DNA of 64,000 nucleotides, taken from Bimastos eiseni. Its lineage: Eukaryota > Annelida > Clitellata > Crassiclitellata > Lumbricidae. The position numbers and the translations under genes were made by a program. Below the pieces are notes generated by a model. It saw only the letters and a list, made by a program, of their open reading frames with translations. It was not told the DNA's origin and ran no database searches. Shown one piece after another: positions 54,870 through 64,000 of the stretch (positions within the stretch are counted from its first letter, which is position 1; each line of letters opens with the position of its first letter). The stretch spans positions 43,707,072 through 43,771,071 of the forward strand of contig OY365811.1 of the NCBI GenBank assembly GCA_959347315.1, read 5' to 3'.

Positions 54870-55350
54870 ATCTCCTGCCTCGCTCCTTCCATCCCTCTTC
54901 CCTTCATTCATCTTCTTCTTCTACCTCCTCCTCCTTCTCTCCTCCTCCTTCCCCTTCCTCTTCCCACTCCTCTTCCTATTCCTCCTATCCTTCTCCTCTT
55001 CCTCCTCCACATTTTTCCTCTTCCTCTTCCTATTCCTCACTCCTCCTCCTCTTCGTCGCGTGATGGTCATCCTCTGTCCACTCCGTCTCCTCCTCCGCTG
55101 ACCATCATAGTCCATCTCCCATCCGTCGCATCCTTTGCTCGTCTCCTTCACTCGCATCATCAGCCGTGCTCTTCTTCCATCCCTTCCATCCGTCCATCCA
55201 CCCGTGCTCTTCCATCTCTTCCATTCCTTCCTTCCAACCTTCCATCATCCGTCGTTCTGTTATTGCTTCGTTTTTCCAGTCGATCACTGAACGTCCGTCT
55301 GAGTCGATCGCTCGATTCATCTGATGACGAAATCAATTAACCAGAAAATT
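54870..55350. repeat. TCCTCTTCC pyrimidine repeats
   Basis: CTCCTCTTCCTATTCC-type repeats to 55060, then CCATCCGTC/CCTTCCATC repeats to 55260. Frames on both strands are low complexity. Confidence 0.8.
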
Positions 55351-55359
55351 AATAAAGAG

Positions 55360-55930
55360 AAGACGGCGAATGAGGGGCACTTGCACTACCAACCACGACC
55401 TACCATCTAAGGCGATGGGGAGGGAGTCAAAGGGAATGAGGTTCAAGGAGGGTCAGAGGGTCATAGAGATAGAGGGAAAGAGGGACGAAGATAAAAAGAG
55501 GGACAGAGGGTCGGAGGGTCAAAGGGTCATTGAGATAAGGAATAGAGGGACGGAGATAAAAAGAGGACAGAGCGACAAAGGGAAGGAGGGACATGGGATG
55601 AAGAAATATGTTTAGGACAATCAATGGATATAATTGGGAGTCATTGATGTCCATTTGGGAAGAAACGTTTACTATTTCGGATGAACTTCTCTTTCCCTCA
55701 TTCGTTTCTTTCCTACTTTCCTCGTTCATTCCCTCTTTCAGTCGAAGCTATCTGTCTCTTCCTACCTCCTACTAACTCTTCCTCATCCTGCTTTTGCTTC
55801 TGCTGCTCAGCGTTCATCCATGTCTGTGAATGGAAATTCGCCTCAAATGGAAGAAGTATTTCGATGGACATATAAATAACCTTCGACCGTTGAAGACAGA
55901 TCTTAAGGCGATCTCTATTCACAACAGATT
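55360..55930. repeat. GAGGGTCAGAGGGTCA minisatellite and flank
   Basis: Degenerate 8-10 bp GGGTCATAGAG / GGGTCGGAG units at 55440-55580. They include AGGGTCA words, but spacing is irregular. The flank is unrecognised. Confidence 0.7.
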
Positions 55931-55959
55931 CTCTCGAATGATAACCTTTGCCATCTTCT

Positions 55960-56880
55960 CCCTCCAACTCCAGCTCCTTCCCATCATCTTTTTATTCCTA
56001 AAACTCCTCTCCATTTTCTTTTTTCTTCCTCCAACTCCTCCATTATCTGTTTAACTCCTCCCAACTCCTCCCCATCTTCTTTTTATCCCTCCACCTGCTC
56101 GCCATCTTCTTTTTAATTCTTCCAACTCTCCCCCATCTTGTTTTTTATTTCTCCAACTCCTTTCAATCTACTTCTTTATTCCTCAACTCCTCCCCATCTT
56201 CTTATTTATTCCACCAACTCCTCATCATCTTCTTCTTGTTTCCTCCAACTACTCCTCCTCTTCTTTTTTATTCTTTCAACTAATCCCTTCTTCTTCTTTA
56301 TTCCTCCCAACTTCTCACCATTTTTTTTTTAAATTTTTCAACTCCTCCCATCTTTTAATTTTATTCCTCCACTTCCTCTCCATCTTCTTTTTATTCATCC
56401 ATCTCCTTCCATTTTCTTTTTTATTTCTCCAACTCCTCCCCATCTTCTGCTTTATTCCTCCAACTCTTTCCCATCTTCTTTTTCATTCCTCCAGCTCCTC
56501 CTCAACTTCTTCTATATTCCTCCAACTTCTCCCCATCTTCCATTTTTTTCATTCAATTCCTCCTCAACTTCTTACTTATACTTATCCTCCTCATCTACTT
56601 CTTCTTCCATTTCCTCCTCTTCATTCTATCTCGTTCTTTCCTCCTCCTCCTTCTTCTCTTACTCCTCTTCCTCTTCCTCCTCTTCCTCCTCTTCCTCCTC
56701 TTCCTCCTCTTCCTCCTCTTCCTCCTCTTCCTCCTCTTCCTCCTCTTCCTCTCTTCCTCCTCTTCCTCCTCTTCCTCCTCTTCCTCCTCTTCCTCCTCTT
56801 CCTCCCTCCTTCTCCTCTTCCTTCTCCTCCTTCTCCTCTTCTTTCTTCTCCTCTTCTTCCCCTTCATCCTCCCGTTTTTC
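55960..56880. repeat. CCAACTCCTCCCCATCTTCTTTTTATTCCT minisatellite and CCTCTT array
   Basis: About 18 degenerate units of about 35 bp at 55965-56590, followed by (TCCTCT)n at 56640-56810. Confidence 0.92.
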
Positions 56881-56894
56881 ATATTCTTCCTCTC

Positions 56895-57180
56895 CTCCTC
56901 CTACAATGCCAAACGTTTGTTCAATCCAGCGTTGGTTTATCTCTTTGTCGTTTCTCCGCTCCATTTGTCATATTTCCTGTGGCCACCTTCCTCCGCATCT
57001 TCTGTCCTCCGTCACCAGCACCAGCAACAGCAACAGCAGCCGTCGTTTGTATGGATTGTCTCCTGTTGCTCTTGTCATCAAAGGAACAAAGTTCAGTCTA
57101 CAAACGCATCCAAAGAACAACGAGGACCAACGCTTATCGCCCTCTGCTCCCATTCCTCCACGAAGACATCTAAGAGACAC
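56895..57180. other. unique island between repeats
   Basis: Overlapping plus and minus frames of normal composition, for example WRPPSSASSVLRHQHQ with a (CAG/CAA)n run near 57020. No start or domain supports a gene. Confidence 0.3.
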
Positions 57181-57184
57181 AGCG

Positions 57185-57840
57185 AGAGCAGGAGGAGGAC
57201 GAGGAATAGGAGGAGGAGGAATAGGAGGAGGAAGAATAGGAGGTGGAGGAATAGGAGGAGAAATAGGAGGAGGAACAGTTGGAGGAGGAGGATTAGGAGG
57301 AAAAGGAATAGGAATAGGAGGAACAGGCGGAGGAGGAAGAAGAATAGGAGGAGGAGAAATAGGAGGAGGAGAAAAGATGAGGAGGAGGAGGAATAAGAGG
57401 AGGAGGGATAGGAGAAGGAGGAATAAGAGGAGGTGGAATATAAGAAGGAGGAATAGGAGTAGATGGAATAGGATGAGGAGGAGGAATAGGAGGAGGTGGA
57501 ATAGAAGACGAAGAAGGGATAGAATTAGGAGGAATAGGAAGAGGAGGTGGAATAAGTGAAAGAGAAAGATGAGGAGGAGGAGAAATAAGAGGAGGAGGAA
57601 TAGGAGGAAGAATAGGAGAAGGAGGAATAGGAGGAAGAGGAATAGGAGGGGAATGAGGAATAGGACGAGGAGGAACAGAATGAGGAGGAGGAATAGGAGG
57701 AGGAGGAGGAATAGGAAGAGGAGAAATAGGAGGAGGAAGAATATCGGGTGGAGGAGGTATAGAAGGAGGAAGAATAGGAGGAGGAGGATAGGGAGGAAAT
57801 GGAATAGGAGGAGAAGGGGGAATTGGGAGGAGAAGACAGA
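57185..57840. repeat. GGAGGAATAGGA minisatellite
   Basis: More than 40 degenerate 9-12 bp purine units (GGAGGAGGAATAGGAGGAAG). The 217- and 235-codon frames (G/I/R-rich and P/I-rich) are repeat translation. Confidence 0.95.
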
Positions 57841-57959
57841 TTAATAGAAGGAATAGGATGAAGAGGAATACGAAAGAAGAGGAGAAGGTTTGAATGGTAG
57901 AGAATGAAGTGTAGGAAGGCGAATGCAGAAAGAAGGAAAAGATAGGAAGCGAATGATGA

Positions 57960-59630
57960 GTATGAGGAAGGATGGATGTCTGGTCGCCTATGGATGCCAA
58001 TGGTGGATGTGATGAGACCAGATCACGCAGTCAGTCTCTCTACGGCTTCAGCAGCAAAGGCAGCAGCGGCATCAACCACCGGACGAGCATTGGACGTTGT
58101 GCATGCTAAGCATCTCTGCATGCAATTGGTAGAAGGAGAAGCGACAGATTGGGTTCCGCATCAGATGAAAGTTTAAAGAGAAACGACGACGACGATGGCG
58201 ACGACGACGATGATGAGAGACGATCGCATCTTCACCAGGTCGACCGATCAACGCACCGTCCATCACCTTCACCCGCAGCAGCAGCAGATGAGGTCTCCAT
58301 CATGATGAGCGAATGATCGACAGCTGCTTTCGAGACCTTCTGCTTTCCTTCTTTCATTCCTTCATTCCTTCATTCCGCCATCTTTTGTCTTCTTACAACA
58401 ATTTGTTGTTGATCATCGTTTGATTTCTTCATTTATTCAGTCGCTCATTGATTTCTTCTGTCGTTCGGTCATTCGATCGTTCATTCATTCACTCTTCTTA
58501 TCTTTCCTTTCTCTCTTATTTTCTCGCCAAAACTCCCTTCAACGGAAGCACAATCCTTCACTCTCATCTACATCGGCGCGACAGACAGCATCAGCAGCAG
58601 CAGCAGTTGCACCTTCTCTTCGGTCACAGTCTATGGCTGCTCTGGGAACAGACAGCGTGAAAAGACGAACAGACAGACACCTGTTGGCGTGACGATTCAG
58701 TCGACTGACGTCTTCATCCTCATATAAAACATCATTGAAATGACAACAGACTCAGGTAAATCCTTCATCACCGTCATCGCCGTAATCGTCATCAATCTGA
58801 TTTACATGCAGAGGGTCTACAGCATTGCGATGTCAACGGTTGGGAGATTTCCTTTTAGAACTCCAATAGAGCTGCAGCCTCTAACGAAGTCTCTTCTTTT
58901 CTCAGTCTCTCCTCTTCTGTCCCTTTGTCACTCCACGTCGAAACCGATTCAAAGGTCACACTCACCTTTAAAACTCCTCCCTCACCAATCCCGTCACTCA
59001 ACCACCGTCATATACGCGCTCAACCATTATGCTCTAGTTCTCCAGTTATCCAACCACAGGCTTTCCACTTCAAATGAAAGTCCCACCCTCTTCCAGAACT
59101 CTCTTTCCGTTATTATAATAATAGTAATAATGTCGATGACTGCATTTGGGGGCTTATTAATTTCGAATATTATAATTAGTAGTTTTGAACCACAGTTAAG
59201 CTGGATAAACAGCCCTTCTATGAGTTGTTCATCTATAAGTTCATTTGTAACAGGACAGGACGCATTATGTATCTCTTTATAAAAAAAGTACAACCTTTGA
59301 AACCAAACGAACGGAACCTCAGAAGGATGTTTGCATCCCGAGATAAAGCTGTCAGTGTGATTCTGACGCTGTCATCCACGTCTCAATAACACCAATAGAA
59401 GACTTGTTTGTACTGCAAATGAGACGGTCGAGGATTGGTTTTTGGACATCGTCCACCTGAAAACCACTGTGGTACTCGGTGACGTGTAATGAAGATATGT
59501 GGCTGTAATAGTCAAAATATATATTAGGAAGAAAATTGAGATTAACAAATTGCAGCCACAAAATTCGCTATCTTTCATAGAAATATGGTTAAAGGCAAAG
59601 ATGGACAACATAGAATAATCGGAAGAATGA
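57960..59630. other. unique sequence with weak frames
   Basis: Plus frames at 57976-58176, 58420-58692 and 58740-59282 have mixed composition. The last has an ATG followed by a hydrophobic stretch (SFITVIAVIVINLIYM) and CAG|GTAAAT six codons in, but it then becomes S/L-rich without a recognisable domain. (ATTC)n lies near 58350-58376. I do not support a gene here. Confidence 0.3.
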
Positions 59631-59647
59631 TATCAATCCTGTGGCTT

Positions 59648-59812
59648 AGCTAGAGAGAGAGACAGAAACAGAGAGACAGAGAGAGAGACAGAGAGGAGAG
59701 ACAGAGAGACAGAGAGAGTGAGAGAGAGAGAGAGAGGGGAGACAGAGAGACAGAGAGAGTGAGAGGAGACAGACAGAGAGAGAGACAGACAGAGAAAGAG
59801 AGAGAGAGACGT
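59648..59812. repeat. GAGACAGA microsatellite
   Basis: Contains a duplicated GAGGAGACAGAGAGACAGAGAG block of about 38 bp. Confidence 0.95.
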
Positions 59813-60205
59813 GTATTTTAGATGCCAATTGAGAGTCAATTGACTCCCGATAATCGTCTTAATACTACTCTTATAACAGATGTATGGACCAGAAGAAGGG
59901 AAGAAAATCTATACTAATTGTGATGCTTTGTAGTCATTGAAAGGTTTAGATGTGAGGTCATCAAACAGCATGTCGTCATGAATTTCAAGTGACACTCGTC
60001 TTATACACATTAAAATCGGTAATTTATGAAGAAACAGTGATTCAATTTAAGCACATCACGCAATAACCAAATTAATAAAAGATGTAATAATATTGAGGAA
60101 AACATAAAATATACAAATTTTAAAAGAGAAAAATTTAAGATTTTCAAACAATTATTAAACACTTGGCAATAGAGGCTTAACGAAAACAATAAAGTTTATT
60201 TCGTC
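59813..60205. other. unrecognised AT-rich stretch
   Basis: No gene or element recognised. Confidence 0.35.
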
Positions 60206-60211
60206 TGTAGA

Positions 60212-60359
60212 GCGGTGTTGGTGGTGGTGGTGGTGGTGTGGTGGTGGTGGTGGTGGTGGTGGTGGTGGTGGTGGTGATGATGATGATGATGATGATGATG
60301 ACGATGACGATGACGATGACGACGACGACGATGACGATGATGATGATGATGATGATGAT

Positions 60360-60393
<34 letters not shown>

Positions 60394-60440
60394 TCGAGGC
60401 GAGGACGATGACGAGGACGAGGACGAGGACGAGGACGATG
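60212..60440. repeat. (GGT), (GAT), (GAC) and (GAG) triplet chain
   Basis: Successive triplet arrays, GGT to GAT to GACGAT to GAGGAC, butt directly against the LINE-tail duplication at 60446. Confidence 0.97.
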
Positions 60441-60445
60441 ACTTC

Positions 60446-60696
60446 TCAAGACTTTCCTTTTTGACCGGGCCTGAGTCGGGAGCGCCTCTGAATAGTTATC
60501 TTGAAGAGGCGCTATATAAATACATATATACACATACGTATACGTTGAGTTAATCAATTAGAAGAACTGTAGGGCGAGATTAGTCGACGGGTGTGACTGG
60601 GGTGATGAGTTGGGCAGGGGGAGGGGTTTGGTGTCGTCTGGTGAAAAAGGATTAAAAGGGGGTTATTCGCCTGAAGCGTCTCATTATGACTCATCT
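60446..60696 (+). repeat. second copy of the 53552-53800 segment
   Basis: The LINE 3' end (ACTTTCCTTTTTGACCGGGC to GGCGCTATATAAATAC) plus the same about 170-bp flank as at 53630-53800. The 5' junction is at a GAC triplet array. Confidence 0.92.
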
Positions 60697-60787
60697 TAAT
60701 AACGTTGGAAAGATGATGATGGTGGGTGGCAGTGGTGGTGGTGATGATGAGGAGGAGGAGGAGGAGGAAAAAGGGGGAGGAGGACTA

Positions 60788-61185
<398 letters not shown>

Positions 61186-61391
61186 TTGACGTTGATGTCT
61201 CAATTAATCTGGTCGTCTGTGGATGAAGCAGATGGTAATTATCACTGTCTTTATCTGTCTGCTTGACCACTTGCTTGTCGCTCTCTCTGTCTCTTCTGTC
61301 TCTCTCTGCTTGTGTTTATGATTTGGCGCCAGACAAACACTAACCGAGAAATCATTTGGTAGAGATGTTTAGACTGAAACATCAGTCATTC

Positions 61392-61540
61392 ACCAGAGAG
61401 AGAAAGAGAGAGTGACAGACAGACAGAGACAGAGACAGACAGACAGAGACAGCGACTGAGACTGAGACAGAAATAGAGAGAGAGACTGTCTGACAAACAG
61501 ACAAACAGAGAGAGACAGAAAGAGACAGAGGACAGACAGA

Positions 61541-61542
<2 letters not shown>
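61392..61542. repeat. GAGACAGA microsatellite
   Basis: Irregular (CAGA/GAGA)n leading into the GT array. Confidence 0.95.

Positions 61543-61610
<68 letters not shown>
61543..61610. repeat. (GT)34 microsatellite
   Basis: 68 bp of perfect GT dinucleotides. Confidence 0.99.
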
Positions 61611-61611
<1 letters not shown>

Positions 61612-61714
61612 TTCCCTTCTGCGTCGGATCTTCTTCCTAAACTTGTGAACATTTTGATGTGATCTTGATTATACTTGTTTACGTATTTTTCCCTATTGTC
61701 CTATCTCTGTCGGC

Positions 61715-62112
<398 letters not shown>

Positions 62113-62395
62113 TCTACTTCTCACATTGATGCACTTCAGCGATCAAAGTATCTCTGGCGTTGAGTGTTTACTTTGGATTGCGTCTTCTTGCACTCTTCCT
62201 CTCTGTTGCCTAGCAACCTGCTAGAATCCTTTCTCCTTTGTTCTAACCAGCCCACCTTCCTTACAACAATCACCTCACCCCACGCCTCACCGAACACCCC
62301 ACCTACCTCATTCCCATACTCCTACCATGCGCAGTTCGGTCCATCCAAACGGTCACTGCTTTCAGATTCATTTAGTCAGTCTCTACTCCTTCCTT

Positions 62396-62600
62396 CATTC
62401 TTCTTCTTCCAGGTACGCTACCTCATTAATTCTTCTTCTTCCAGGTACGCTACCTCATTAATTCTTCTTCTTCCAGGTACGCTACCTCATTAATTCTTCT
62501 TCTTCCAGGTACGCTACCTCATTAATTCTTCTTCTTCCAGGTACGCTACCTCATTAATTCTTCTTCTTCCAGGTACGCTACCTCATTAATTCTTCTTCTT
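62396..62600 (+). repeat. 32-bp tandem repeat, six copies, with splice-like CAG/GTACG
   Basis: Each unit reads TTCTTCTTCTTCCAG then GTACGCTACCTCATTAA, with CAG/GT junctions at about 62411, 62443, 62475, 62507, 62539 and 62571. Units are essentially identical. A pyrimidine tract ending CAG directly abuts GTACG, so each unit resembles a joined 3' and 5' splice site. Confidence 0.95.
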
Positions 62601-62860
62601 CACCTCCTCCCTCTCCTCTTCCTCCTCCTCCTTTTTCCAGTTCGTCCACTTTCTCCTCCTCTTCTTCATTCCATTCTTCTTTTTCGCCTAACTCCTCTCC
62701 TCCTCCTCCTCCTCCTCGCCTCCATCATCTCCTCCTCCTCCCTCTTTTCTCCTCCTCCTCCTTCTCTACCATCTCCCTCTCCTCCTCTTTCTCCTTCTTC
62801 TTCTTCTTTTTCCTCTTCTTATTCTTTCTCTTTCTCTTGGATTCTTATTTCTGATGTAAT
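62601..62860. repeat. CTCCTCCTC and TTCTTC pyrimidine repeats
   Basis: Polypyrimidine with CTCCTCCTCCTCC and TCTTCTTCTTC runs. Confidence 0.85.
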
Positions 62861-63290
62861 TCATTTTAAACAACGCGGTCGATTTATTGCCGACGGTCGA
62901 AGACAACGACGAGAGAGAGACGAGAGATCATCGACTCATCAGACGATGCAGCCTCAATTGGACGATGATGCTCAAGGCACCAGACTGTTTCAGCCTCAGC
63001 AGCTGCAGAAGCAGTACCAGCATCTCTTCTCTCATAGCGTTGAAGGCACAACAGCAGACCTCAACCCCCGCTGTAACAGCACCACCATCGACATAAGCAT
63101 CGCCATCTTCATCATCATTATCATCAGCAGCAGCAGCAGCAATATCGTCATCATCGTCGTTTCCTTCCAACTCCAACTTGTCACAGAGTATCGTTTGTCC
63201 GTTCTAAACCTCTCCTCCTTTCTTCACGGAGTTCTAAGTACACAGACACATATTGACTTATATATAAATGTATAAGATGAACATCGATAT
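62861..63290. other. unique island, no supported gene
   Basis: Overlapping frames at 62887-63275 on both strands, with CAGCAGCAGC triplets near 63125-63142. No domain or splice support. Confidence 0.3.
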
Positions 63291-63319
63291 CTGTATAATT
63301 ATTATACGCAATTATCTGC

Positions 63320-63378
63320 ATATATATACACACATATATATATATAATATATTTTATATATATATATATGTATATGTA
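63320..63378. repeat. (TA)n microsatellite
   Basis: TATATACACACATATATATA followed by TATATA runs. Confidence 0.95.
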
Positions 63379-63499
63379 GGCAGGCACCTGCTAAGTTCAT
63401 GCATACATTATTTAGCATGTAACATCATACACTAGAACGACTTCCTCATGTCATGCCTTACCTCTCTCGGACAAACACATCTTAAAACCATCTCCTCCT

Positions 63500-63875
63500 A
63501 CATCATTTTCTCCTCCTCCTCCTCCTTCTCCTCCTTTGTTCCTCCTCCTCCTTTTCTTTCTCCTTCTCCTCTCCTTTCTCCTTATCTTCCTCCTCATCCT
63601 CTTCCTCCTATTTTTCTTTCTTCTTCTCTTCCTCCTCTTCCTCCTTCTGCTCCTCCTTCTCCTCTTCCTTCTCCTTTTCTTTCTCCTTCTCCTCTTCTTT
63701 CTCCTTATTCTCCTCCTCCTCCTCGTCCTCCTTCTCCTCTTCCTCCTCCTTTTCTTTCCCCTCGCCTCCTCCTCCTCCTTTTCTTTCACCTTCTCCTTCT
63801 CCTTCCTCTTCTCCTTCTCCTTCAACTTCTTCTTTTCTTTCTCCTCCTCCTCCTCCTCCTGCTCCTTTTATGTCT
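63500..63875. repeat. CTCCTTCTCC pyrimidine tract
   Basis: About 370 bp, C and T only or nearly so, with (CTCCTC)n and (TTTCTTTCTCC)n words. The three long S, P and L frames are artefacts. Confidence 0.95.
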
Positions 63876-64000
63876 CTGTCCTGTTGCTCTCAGTCTTCAG
63901 AACTGAAGAACGATAAAGCATCCAGCAACCGTTATCAATCCACAATCAATTGCCAACAACATCACCGATCCAGTCTTCTACCTCCATGATAGTCCTTAAA

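Noticed and set aside
57185..58000. G/I/R-rich plus frame and P/I-rich minus frame
   Set aside because: GGAGGAATAGGA minisatellite translation, open on both strands.
58740..59282. 180-codon plus-strand ORF with hydrophobic N-terminus
   Set aside because: No domain, S/L-rich continuation, a possible splice donor only six codons in, and no supporting exon.
62396..62600. CRISPR-like array
   Set aside because: The 32-bp units are contiguous without variable spacers, and the genome is eukaryotic.

Overview
This is repeat-rich nuclear DNA from a multicellular animal. The evidence is phased introns, degenerate non-LTR retrotransposons, hAT and piggyBac remnants, a tRNA-derived SINE and very long microsatellites. 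The domain content (SUEL lectin, CUB, sushi, transmembrane) and the transposon mix suggest an aquatic invertebrate, perhaps a protostome or spiralian, but the species cannot be fixed from the sequence. One 200-base run of N (53801-54000) marks a scaffold gap.

Only two host genes are well supported. (1) A minus-strand multi-exon gene, about 10254 to 6578, encodes a predicted type I membrane protein. One exon carries a SUEL lectin plus CUB-like region (9493-10254), one a four-cysteine sushi-like module (8824-8979), and one a transmembrane helix with a short basic tail (6578-6693). All three join in phase 1. The 5' exon(s) with the signal peptide were not found. (2) A minus-strand intronless ORF, 25996-26847 (283 aa), has a low-complexity, basic, polyQ-rich N-terminal half and an acidic C-terminal domain of about 95 residues that I do not recognise. 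Seven tandem AGGTCA-like half-sites sit just upstream of its ATG. Other candidate exons (7470-7595, 10973-11167, 11308-11392, 43730-43891) are weak.

The rest is mobile or repetitive. 2.7-5.1 kb: a LINE remnant beside a hAT remnant. 12.5-20.6 kb: tandem duplications, MITEs and a transposon with long inverted termini. 24.7-25.4 kb: a tRNA-SINE and two hairpins. 27-40 kb: several LINE pieces on both strands, one split by (ACAT)n, a transposon-like unit enclosing a LINE tail, and an intact-ended hAT with an exact 8-bp target duplication. 45.5-49.6 kb: an RTE/CFDP2-like LINE interrupted by a piggyBac relic. 51-53.8 kb: two more LINEs and two MITEs. The last 10 kb is dominated by microsatellites, including about 99 copies of TCTG and a 32-bp array in which each unit joins splice-acceptor and splice-donor motifs.

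No operon, CRISPR array, rRNA or functional tRNA gene was seen. Most long open frames here are translations of simple repeats and are left out.
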